Position numbers and translations under genes: made by a program. From the NCBI RefSeq assembly GCF_001411555.2, contig NC_049903.1, positions 21,765,327-21,829,326 on the forward strand: a stretch of DNA of 64,000 nucleotides, in the 5' to 3' direction. The notes beneath the pieces were generated by a model. That model was not told where the DNA came from and made no database searches. It was given only the letters and a program-made list of their open reading frames with translations. This DNA is from Juglans regia. Lineage: Eukaryota; Streptophyta; Magnoliopsida; Fagales; Juglandaceae. Positions 44,383 to 54,387 of this stretch are shown here, piece by piece (within the stretch, counting starts at the first letter, position 1; every line of letters begins with the position of its first letter).

Positions 44383-44629
44383 TTTTTTTATTATTTTTTT
44401 TTATCTTTTTTAACTTCATATTTGACCCACTTTTTTTTTAAAAAAAAATTTGTGAGCTTTTAAATTTCAATTTTCTCAACATTACCTGTGGGAATTAATT
44501 AAACTTTTGATTATAACAAGAAATACAACTAAATAAAACAAGTAACATAATAACATGCATTCAAAAATTAAAAAGAAAGTCCTATTGCAATAGAAACGAC
44601 GCCGTATTGTATAGTAGTATACTAACTAA

Positions 44630-45845
44630 TATAAATCTATTTTATATATTATATATATATGAAAATTTATAAAAAAAATGAATGATATATATTATTATAT
44701 ATGAATATTAAAAAAAAAGCACCGAAATATTAATAATAAACTAATATACTTGATATATATATATATATATATTAAATCTCTAATCTCTTATACTTGATAT
44801 ATATATTATATAAATATTAGTTATACTAATAATTATATTAGTATTAGTTATTATTAATACTATATATTATAGTATTATACTAATAGTGATATTAATACTA
44901 TATCACTATTATAGTGATTAGTATAACTATATTAGTATTAGTTATAGTGATTTAGTATAACTATATAATATATTAGTATAAGTTATAATACTATAAGTTA
45001 TAACTGTAGTCTATATTAGTATTAGTATTAGTTATAGCGATTAGCATAACTATATATTAATATTTGCTATAGTGATTTTAATTTAGTATAACTATATAAT
45101 AGTATTAGTATAAATATTATTATATTACACTAGCTATATCACTGATAGTATTAGTATACTAATGTCTAATACTAATATATCACTATAGTTAATAGTATCA
45201 CATAGTAATATAGTATTAGTAATTAATACTATAGTGCTTTATATAGTAATTTATATATAGGCTTAAAGTGGTTTACTAATAGTATTAGTATTAGGCCATA
45301 AATCTAATTATTATACTAATGTATATTAGAATTACTAATATATTTATCAAAATGAATATGTTGAGAATTTATTAGGTCAAAAAATATAATTAATACAAGA
45401 TATTGTTATATAAAATTGATATGAATAATACTTTAGTTATTATACATTAGTATTATATGTTATTATAAATTTATAGATTAGTGTTTATCCATTAGTATAT
45501 GTATTACAATATTACATGTTGATGTTATTATGCATCTTAGTGTTTATAGTATATTATATATACATTAGTATTACATGCTATTATATTTATACATTAGTAA
45601 TTTAGAACAACATGGTAGTAATATTGTAAATTTTTAGTAGTATGATATTTACATATAGTCATATACTAAACTATTATTAGTAAATTTAGTCTTAATATTA
45701 TAGTATAAATATATTATTTAACTAGTATAAATATAAGTAATTTAGAAAAACACATATTTTGTGCATAATATATAAATTATATTATGCACAAAATACTATA
45801 CAATGTAGTATATATATTATATTATAAGTTAAGTATAATAGGAAT
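44630..45845. other. AT-rich, low-complexity spacer inside the CACTA element
   Basis: Long runs of TATACTAATATTAGT-like sequence with (AT)n tracts (about 44753-44772). No ORF or domain. Confidence 0.7.
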
Positions 45846-46290
45846 ATTACGTTCGAACGTTTGAAGTTAACGTTCGAACGTTAAAGTAAGAGGCGGGAAT
45901 TTTCCCGCTCGATGTTTAATATCTGTGTGATTATTTAGACGTAAGGACGTTTATACTATACGTTCGAACATCAAATCCGTCAACGTTCGAACGTTAGTCA
46001 AATTAGTGCGGGAGATTTCCCGCTCAAATATGGTAACACTTTCATGAAATGTACGTTCGGACGTTTAAGTAGTATGTTCGAACGTTTATCTATAAATCTA
46101 CAAACGTTCGAACGAGAAATTGTGATACATTCGAACATATATGAGGAAAGTGCGGGAACTTTCCCGCTAGATTTCATGTTATATCATAAGAAGGGTACGT
46201 TCGAACGTGTATTTTAAACGTCCGAACGTTCTGGGCGGGAATAATTTTAGAATTAACGTTCGGACGTTTAAAGTTAACGTTCGAACGTTT
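45846..46290. promoter_or_regulatory. Palindrome cluster upstream of the TnpD gene
   Basis: Exact CGTTCGAACG at 45850, 45871, 45984, 46105, 46198 and 46278, with variants. A second short motif, GCGGGA(A)NTTTCCCGCTC, recurs at about 45892, 46010 and 46160 and is itself a small inverted repeat (GCGGGA/TCCCGC). The cluster sits just before a (GA)n tract and the TnpD leader, a promoter-like position. Confidence 0.72.
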
Positions 46291-46366
46291 AAACTAATAA
46301 TTTTAGAACTTAATCAGTACGCGCACGGGAGGATGCCCATTATTTCTTTTCTCCCGTGCGCGCAAC

Positions 46367-46368
<2 letters not shown>

Positions 46369-46406
<38 letters not shown>

Positions 46407-46407
46407 C

Positions 46408-46443
<36 letters not shown>

Positions 46444-46500
46444 AGAGAGAGAGAGAGAGTTAGAGTGAGAGAGAGTTGAGTTAGAGAGTGAGAGAGAGGT
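46369..46500 (+). repeat. (GA)n microsatellite
   Basis: Nearly uninterrupted AGAGAG with a TTTCGAC break (46403-46410) and some GTTAGAG interruptions. Plausibly in the 5' leader of the TnpD transcript. It produces an artificial Arg/Glu repeat ORF. Confidence 0.93.
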
Positions 46501-46980
46501 GAGTTTTGGTAAGATAATATTTTTATTTCTTGTCTTTATTTAAATTTTATGATATTTATAGAATGTGTTTTTGTTATAGAATATTTCTAATAAGTTTGTG
46601 TTGTATTTTTTTGAAGGATTGCTTGTTTTGGGAAGTTTGAAGATTTTGATTTGTAAGAGGATATTGTGAGTGCTAGGTATATTTCTAAACTTTATCAATA
46701 TGTTGTTGTGATTTGATGCTTACTTTTTATCATATTGTGATTATTGTTTGTATAGTTTGTAAATAGTTTGTGAGTTATTCTAAATATGTTGTGATATAAA
46801 TTTGAAATATTGTGTTTATTATTAAAAATATATTGTCATTAGGCTTTGTTAATACATGTTTATTGCTTATTCAAGTTTAGAAATATGTTAATACATGTGG
46901 CATGTTATTTTGTGAATATATTGTGAGTTATCACTTTTATATGTTGTGATATGGATTTGATATATTGTGATAATAGTATT

Positions 46981-47450
46981 TAAGTATGATAATTAAATAT
47001 TTATAATAATAATTAATATATAAGTAATAACAAGCATAAAAGTAACTCTTTAAGAATTATAATAATTAAAATTATTGTATAACCATTGAAATTTAAGTAT
47101 GATAATTAAATATTTATAATAATAATTAATATATAAGTAATAACAAGCATAAAAGTAACTCTTTAAGAATTATAATAATTAAAATTATTGTATAACCATT
47201 GAAATTTAAGTATGATAATTAAATATTTATAATAATAATTAATATATAAGTAATAACAAGCATAAAAGTAACTCTTTAAGAATTATAATAATTAAAATTA
47301 TTGTATAACCTTTGAAATTTAAGTACGATAATTAAATATTTATAATAATAATTAATATATAAGTAATAACAAGCATAAAAGTAACTCTTTAAGAATTATA
47401 ATAATTAAAATTATAGTATAACCTTTGAAATTAAGTATAACAATTAAAAT
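46981..47450. repeat. 113-bp tandem repeat, about four copies
   Basis: The anchor TAAGTATGATAATTAAATAT starts at 46981, 47094, 47207 and 47320 (one base changed), with a partial copy at 47432. Spacings are 113, 113, 113 and 112. The copies are almost identical, so the array is recent. Confidence 0.95.
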
Positions 47451-47470
47451 TATACTTTAAGAATAATGAT

Positions 47471-47648
47471 CTTGTACACAACGAGGGAATATAATCTTGA
47501 AGAAATGTTGAAATTTCAATTTAATTGCTTGACTGTCATAGTCTCTTCGGCCTTGAGAGTTGTCAAGGTCGGACAGTTTGTGACGGTTAAGTAATTAGAC
47601 TAAAATTTAAACATTTCTTCAAGATTATTCTCTCTCGTTGTGTACAAG
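47471..47648. repeat. Foldback (inverted repeat) of about 178 bp upstream of TnpD
   Basis: The left arm starts CTTGTACACAACGAGGGAAT and the right arm ends CTCGTTGTGTACAAG. Arms of about 80 bp pair along most of their length (TAATCTTGAAGAAATGTT versus ACATTTCTTCAAGATTA). If it is transcribed as part of the TnpD leader it would form a long hairpin. Confidence 0.87.
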
Positions 47649-48202
47649 ACACGAAACGTAGGGTCACATAATCTTCCATCCCTCTTTAGTTTAACAATAT
47701 AACACTACTTGAAGGTGACATTGTTAATTTAAACAACATGGAGATATTGTTGTATGATTTTTTGCTAGATGCGTGTGACATTGCATAAATACCCTTAGAC
47801 CCGTTTGGGAATCAGTGTACATTTATGTGTCCACTGATTCCTGAATTGTCCAGTGTGGACAGTTTGAGATTATATTATCTGTATTACACATTTTTGTTAC
47901 TCACTACTTTCCACGTTTAATATGAAGTTTCGGTATCTTCTTCTATTGTTCTTCGGGTATACTGTTCGTAGGGTCACAATCCCGATATTTGAACATGTAT
48001 ACTTGGAGAATTATGGGGAGGTGCTGCCGGAATTTCTACTAACGTGGAAATTAGTAGAGTGACGAGATTTGTGTAATATGGAGAATATAATCTCGAATGG
48101 GATAGGACCAACTACCTTATCAAAAAAGTAATGAGAATTGGAGGCAAGACATGCATGTGAATTTTCAATATACGTGTTATTAATATCTGGATGTTTTTAG
48201 AA

Positions 48203-51200
48203 ATGGACAAAAATTGGATGCGTCTGGACGATAGACTTGGAAAGGATTACGTACCCTATGCATGTGGAGTAAGAACTTTCATTGATTTTGCACGGGCCTC
48301 TGCTGATAGTCGTGGTTACATTAAGTGTCCATGTCGAGGGTGTAAAAATTTGTGTGCGATAGGATTGGATGAAGTAGAGCGTCATATATTTGTGAACGGT
48401 ATGGATCTGGGGTATACGCGATGGGTACTGCATGGTGAGCCGTATGAAGGGTCAGCAGATGTATTGGTCGATCATCACAATTATTTACGGCACATGGATG
48501 ATGATTATGAGCATGATGAGATGGAGGAGATGTTGGGTGACATTGGAGCTGGGATGTTTATGGATGAGGTTAACGACAATGCCTCAAGTGGTGGATCAGG
48601 GACTGATTGTGAAAATTTTCCTTCACTGTGGGAAGATGCAAAGCGCGAGCTTTACCCAGGTTGTACAAAGCATTCCAAAATGTCGTTTATTGTGCGGTTG
48701 CTTCACATAAAATCATTGTGTGGGATGTCGACGAAAGCAATAAACATGGTATTGGACTTATTTAACGAGGTGCTTCCCGAAGGGTCTGCATTGCCTAAGA
48801 ACTTTTATGAAGCGAAACAGTTGAGAAAGGGATTAGGATTTGAGTACAAGTCCATACATGCATGCAAGAATGATTGTGTATTGTTTTGGAAGGAGAACGA
48901 GGAGATACAAGCATGTCCTGTATGTGGAGAGTCAAGGTGGAAAGGTAAGAAAAACGTGCCGGTTAAGGTGTTGCGGTATTTTCCCTTGAAACCTAGGTTG
49001 CAAAGACTATATATGTGTAAGAAAACAGCTCATGATATGAGGTGGCACGAGGAGAAAAGAGTTAAGAATGACGGGTATATGAGGCATCCAGCTGATTCAC
49101 TTGCGTGGCAGTCTTTCGATAATCAGTATCCAGAGTTCGGGTTAGAAGCTCGGAACGTGCGCCTGGGACTCACAACCGATGGATTCAACCCTTTTGGGAA
49201 TATGAGTACAAGTTATAGCACTTGGCCCGTTGTATTGATTCCGTACAATCTTCCACCATGGAGGTGCATGAAGGCGCCAAACTTTTTGTTAACTTTACTC
49301 ATCCCTGGCCCTAGATCACCTGGGAATGATATTGACGTATTCATGCAGCCGTTGATTGAAGAGCTGAAAGAGTTATGGGAAACAGGGGTTAGAACTTATG
49401 ATGCATCTAAGTCGACATCTTTTCAGATGCATGCTGCGGTAATGTGGACCATAAATGATTTTCCGGCGTATGGGAATCTTTCCGGCTGGAGTACGAAAGG
49501 GAAGTTAGCATGTCCGACGTGTAATAAAGAAACTGCTAGTGAGTGGCTAAAATTTTCTCAGAAGTTGTGTTTCATGTGTCATCGACGTTATTTACCAGCA
49601 AATCATGCATGGAGAAGAGAATGTGCCAAGTTTGATGGGAGAGTAGAGGATAGGATTGCACCAAAAGAGTTGTCTGGAGAAGAGATAGTGGAACAACTGC
49701 AACATGTTAGAGCGAACAATTTTGGCAAAGGTCGGGGAAAGAACAAGAGAAAACGAGCCGTATCAGAATTGAATTGGACAAAACGTAGTATTTTTTTTGA
49801 TTTGCCGTATTGGTCGTCATGCAAGTTGCGACATAGTTTGGATGTAATGCACATAGAGAAGAATATTTGTGATAATATACTGGGTACATTGATGAGTATT
49901 AACAAAAAGACGAAAGACACGATCAAGACGAGGAAAGATCTTGAGAGAATGAGAATTAAACATAATCTGCATTTGCGGGTGGAAGGCAACAGGGTGGTCA
50001 TGCCGCATGCATGTTTTACGATGACGAGGGAGGAGAGGATTGATTTCTGTAAATGGTTGCAAGGTGTGAAGTTGCCAGATGGTTATGCTTCAAATATTGG
50101 TAGATGCGTGAGTCCTGATGATTGGAAAATCAATGGATTGAAAAGTCATGATTGTCACGTATTTTTGCAGAAGTTATTACCTGTGGGAATTCGTGGGAAG
50201 CTGACATCTAATGTACGTGTCGCCATATCTGAACTATGTATGTTTTTCAAGGATTTGTGCGCTCGGGTAGTAAATCGAGATGTGTTGTCGAAATTGGAAG
50301 AAGACATTGCTACTATACTATGTAAATTCGAGCAGATCTTTCCACCATCATTTTTTGATGTCATGGTCCATTTAGCAATACATTTACCGCGAGAGGTACT
50401 TCTGGGTGGACCGGTGCAGTTCCGTTGGATGTATCCAGTTGAAAGATATTTGGGTCGATTAAAGCGCACTGTTGGGAATAAAGCCAAAGCTGAGGGTTCA
50501 ATAGCAGAGGCTTATATACACGATGAATGGTTAACATTTTGCTCTCTATATCTTCGTGGTGTTGAGACACGATTTAGTCGTCAAGAGCGAAATGCTGATC
50601 TTGCTACTCCGCCTCCTCGTGAGCTATCAGTGTTTTCCCAGAATGTACGACCCTTGGGTGCACAAACAGGTTACGATTTAATTGATGGAGAGTTGGGTAA
50701 GGTTCGGTGGTATGTGCTAAATAACTGCCGAGAGATTGATGATTATCTTAGGTATGTCATTTAATTTATTTGAATAATTATAGTTTTCTTTAAATTAATT
50801 AGAATTGTTGTGCTCAAAATATACTTCTTTTGCAATATGTTATAACAGTGACCACATGGACAAACTTAGAACGGAAGGCGTAGAAAATATAGAGGCAAGA
50901 CACGAGGAAGAATTTCCCGGATGGTTTGAAGAACGTGTATGAACTAAAATTATATATATGTTATATTGTGAAATTTTTAACTCTGGATAATAAAATAATA
51001 AATATATACTATTTCAATTTTTAGATTTTGGAACAACGTGCTCGTGATCCCGGATCAATTTCTTCTGAATTGTATGCATTGGCCCGTGGTCCCTCAAATA
51101 GAGCACTTCGATATACTGCATGCACGGTTCGAGGTTATAGATTCCATACTTTGGACCGTGAACGTAATAGAAAGACTCAAAACTGTGGTGTGTTGGTCGA

Positions 51201-51852
51201 GGGGAGTCATGGAACAGATGATATTGACTATTATGGTGTCATACGTGATATTATCGGATTGAAATATCTGGGTGGGTCTGTAACATATGTCTTCAAATGT
51301 GATTGGTGGGATCTAGGCGGTGGTCGGGTTTCGATACATAGGGATAATCACTTTACGAGTGTCAATACTGCATCTAAATGGTACGAAGATGATCCATTCG
51401 TATTGGCTTGTCAAGCTACCCAAGTCTATTACTTGATTGATCCAATGAAAAGTGCTGATGAAGATAGTGGGGAGATAACTTGGCGAGTTGTACAAAAATT
51501 TGTTCCTCGAAATATATATGAAGCAGGAACGAGTGCAGATTACGAGAATAGTGGAGATGAAGATGACAATCCGATTGTTGAGGCATACCAGGAAGATGGA
51601 GAGGGTATTAACTTGTTTGTTGACCTCGGTGCACTCGAGTTGCTCCCCTTGTGTAGAGATGATGTCCCACCCGTACATCTCGACCCGTCTGTATTAAATG
51701 ATCATTCAATTCAAGTCAGTTTGGAGGAAGATGAAGAAGACGAGTCAGAAGATGAATACGAATCAGAATCCGGGCATGAGGTGGATAATGATGATGAAGA
51801 TGTTATTGATGGAGATTCTGAAACAACTATGGAAAATTCATCTGAAGAGTAA
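48203..51852 (+). CDS. tnpD: TnpD-like CACTA transposase, three exons, 1154 aa
   Basis: Proposed exons: 48203-50751, 50849-50936 and 51025-51852, all with GT...AG introns, joining in frame to 1155 codons including the stop. I chose Met at 48203 (MDKNWMRL), the usual start of this family; an in-frame Met four codons earlier is possible. Residues 1-70 form the transposase-associated N-terminal domain with CPCRGCKN. About 200-465 is the Transposase_21 region, with CPVCGESRW, LPPWRCMKAPNFLL and LACPTCNKET plus later Cys residues. About 665-785 is DUF4218 (VHLAIHLPREVLLGGPVQFR). About 920-980 is DUF4216 (VYVF-like FKCDWWD). The tail is very acidic. It should cut and join the CACTA ends. The frame is intact, which is unusual for such a gene. 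Confidence 0.92.
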
Positions 51853-51953
51853 AAGTACTAAATATTTTATTTATATAGGTGACTATAAAATATCTTAAAT
51901 TTTCATAATTTCTTCTAATTAATTTTCTTTGATATAATTAATTATTTTAAAGA

Positions 51954-53626
51954 ATGCCGCCAAAACGACAACGAAGAAATGTGCCTCCGCCAAGTCCAAG
52001 TCCTGAATCCATTGAGGACTCCCCACTCGAGGAATCCGTTCCTGAAGATCAAGCTAACACAGAAGAGAACAACAGCCAGTCGACACCTACCAGTAAGGAA
52101 TAATTATATATATAGTTAATAATTTTTTCTCAATAACTATATAATTATAATTATAGTATATCTATTATTATCATGTAGTTGATGCATCTGCACGTCGCGG
52201 TCGTGGCTATACACGTGGAATCTCTCTTGAAAAAAATAGAAGGCACGGTAAACTGAAGGTCACAATTCCTGATAATTCCACTGGAGGAGTGGATGATAGT
52301 GCAGCAGCGCTTTCCTCCTATATTGGCACAGTAGTTCGAGCTTATGCTCCATTTTATGTGCGCTCATGGCGAGATGTTCCGAATGAGATTAAGGAGCACA
52401 TTCGAAGTCGTGTGCTGGTGAGTTTACTTTTCAGTACATTTTTTTCACTTAGATTAATCTATTATATTTTTTACCTGATTCCCTTGTTAGGATGAATTCG
52501 ACCTCGACTTTAGCCGTAGCGAGGATTTGAGAACCGTGAATGAGTTGATGGCTACACTATTCCGACGTCACAAAGGACGATGTCATGACCACTTCAAGAA
52601 GTTTGAGACGTTGGAAGAGGCTGCGCAGTCTCCTTTTCAGCAGATGAAGTTAGATGATTGGAGAAAGTGTTGTGATCTTTTCGCATCTCCAGATTATCAG
52701 GTATTTTACATTTATATCTTTAAATTATTTACATTCATATTCGTTTTATACATTATATGTATACATATTACAATTAACATTTTTAATATATTTTGTAGCA
52801 CTTGAGTTCTACAAATGCACAGAATAGATCCGTTCTGACTGTCCACCATCGTGCCGGTTCAAGGTCATTCCACCGTCTTGCTGAAAAAATGGTAATTAAA
52901 AAATTATAGAATTTATTTATTTTCCTGATATTCTTTCTGATAAGTACTAACATTATCTTTTTAAAATTGCTAATATTGTCGCTTTGTTAGAAACGTGATG
53001 ATCCTGAAAACTTTTCCCTCGTTCATGTCTATGCTGCTGCTCACACTAATGAGCATAGTGAGTGGATGGATCCTGTCGCTGCAGATAATTATGTAAGCAG
53101 TGTTAATTTTGTTAAATAAATTTTTTATAGAACATTTTAATAGTTTATTTCTTATTTCTATTTCTTTTAATACGTTACTAATTATTTACGATCATTACCT
53201 TTTAAATTGCAGAACAAAATGTTGGAGATGCAGTCGACTTCTGCGGAATCCTCTCCTAGTGACATAGACATATTCACCCAAGTGCTCGGGCCGCAGTCTA
53301 GTATGGCAAGAGGTTTGGGACGATCTATCAAGCATAAATGTTCATCCTCCTCAACCTCATCGGCTTCACAAATTAATAATCTTACAGCAGATTTAGAAGC
53401 TGCACGGCGTGAGAATGAGTATATGAGGTCGAGACAGCAAGAGTTAGAGTCTCTCTTAGAACGACAGTCTCATTTAGAGACGCGTTTGCAGGACCAACAG
53501 AGAGACCAGGAGGAAAGAATACGCAGTGAAGTGCAAGAGCAAGTGCAACGAGAGATGATGGTGCAAATGGAGCGTGTTATGTCGTTGCAACAGAATCCCC
53601 GTGGGCGAGGGAAAAAGAAGAAATAA
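51954..53626 (+). CDS. tnpA: TnpA-like CACTA protein (Transposase_24 type), six exons, 398 aa
   Basis: Proposed exons: 51954-52092, 52179-52417, 52491-52700, 52799-52891, 52991-53092 and 53213-53626. All introns are GT...AG, and the sum is 1197 nt, exactly 399 codons. The N-terminus is basic then Pro/Ser/Glu-rich (MPPKRQRRNVPPPSPSP). Exons 2-5 give the plant En/Spm Ptta domain (GRGYTRGISLEKN, WRDVPNEIKEHI, KFETLEEAAQSP, HHRAGSRSFHRLAE, VYAAAHTNEHSEWMDP). Exon 6 gives a Ser-rich stretch, a long coiled coil (about 318-387) and a basic end GRGKKKK. By analogy with En/Spm it would bind the repeated end motif. It starts about 100 bp after the TnpD stop, so one transcript with alternative splicing is possible. 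Confidence 0.87.
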
Positions 53627-53759
53627 ATTTTATCAATATTTCTGACTAGTTTTAATATCTAATTTTGTACTTTTATAAGACATTGTTACTTGTTAATTGG
53701 GTATGTAATATGATACTATTGGTATTTTGTTTTTAAATTTTATGAAATTAGTATTTCTG

Positions 53760-54185
53760 ATCTGTACGTTCGAATGTAAATAAAAATCGTTCGAACGTTG
53801 GTTCACACTGTAACAAACGTTCGAACGTAAATACAATTGAATCGTTCGAACGTTAAACCGACTAACGTTCGAACAAAGAACTTGCATTCGGACGCTCCTT
53901 CGTTTACATTCGAAATAACGTCCGAACATTAAACGCGCTACGTTTGAACATTTACGTTTACGTTCGAACAAATATTCGAACGTTTATTGTAATTAACGTT
54001 CGGACGCATTAACATGCGAACGTAAATATGATACGTTCGAACGATATACAACAAACGTCAACTTCTCTCATTCGAACGCCAATCGGGTCGGGTATAACGT
54101 CCGAACGTTTAATTTTACGTCCGAACGTGATTTTCTGTGACAGTTCATAACCGTCACAAAAAAAGGAACGTTCGAACGTTGTACC
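53760..54185. promoter_or_regulatory. Right subterminal cluster of CGTTCGAACG palindromes
   Basis: Exact copies at 53788, 53818, 53843, 54034 and 54169, with many variants such as CGTTCGAACA and CGTCCGAACG. Mirrors the left cluster. Confidence 0.75.
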
Positions 54186-54365
54186 GAACGGAACACTTCC
54201 AACCGTCACTAAAAATATTTTTTGTGACGGTTGAACAGTAAACCGTCACCAAATGTTTTCTGTGACGCACTTTACGTGACGGTCATGGTGACGGTTTCAA
54301 ACCGTCACCAAATATGTTTAGTGACGGTTTGTCATTTTTTTGTGACAGTTTCCTCTGTCACAAAA
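54130..54365. repeat. Right subterminal GTGACGGT/ACCGTCAC hairpins
   Basis: Repeated pairs such as TTTTGTGACGGTT...AACCGTCACCAAA and GTGACGGTTTC...AAACCGTCACCAAA. At least four inverted pairs are visible, denser than at the left end. Confidence 0.85.
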
Positions 54366-54374
54366 TACACATTC

Positions 54375-54384
54375 TGTTGTAGTG
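54375..54384 (-). repeat. Right terminal inverted repeat of the CACTA element
   Basis: TGTTGTAGTG on the plus strand, followed by AGT. Confidence 0.95.
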
Positions 54385-54387
54385 AGT

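Larger units (their letters stand above)
41452..54384 (+). mobile_element. Complete CACTA (En/Spm-type) DNA transposon, 12,933 bp
   Basis: The left end reads CACTACAACACAAT and the right end, on the minus strand, CACTACAACAGAAT: a perfect 10-bp terminal inverted repeat extending to 13 of 14. Flanks are AGT on both sides (41449-41451 and 54385-54387), the 3-bp duplication expected of the superfamily. Inside are three intact genes: TnpD-like and TnpA-like on the plus strand, and a 394-aa plant transposon protein on the minus strand. The ends carry palindromic CGTTCGAACG repeats and GTGACGGT hairpins. Intact termini, target duplication and open frames suggest a young and possibly autonomous copy. 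Confidence 0.95.

Noticed and set aside
46207..46479. 90-aa plus-strand ORF with Arg-Glu repeats
   Set aside because: Created by the (GA)n microsatellite and the palindrome cluster; no domain.
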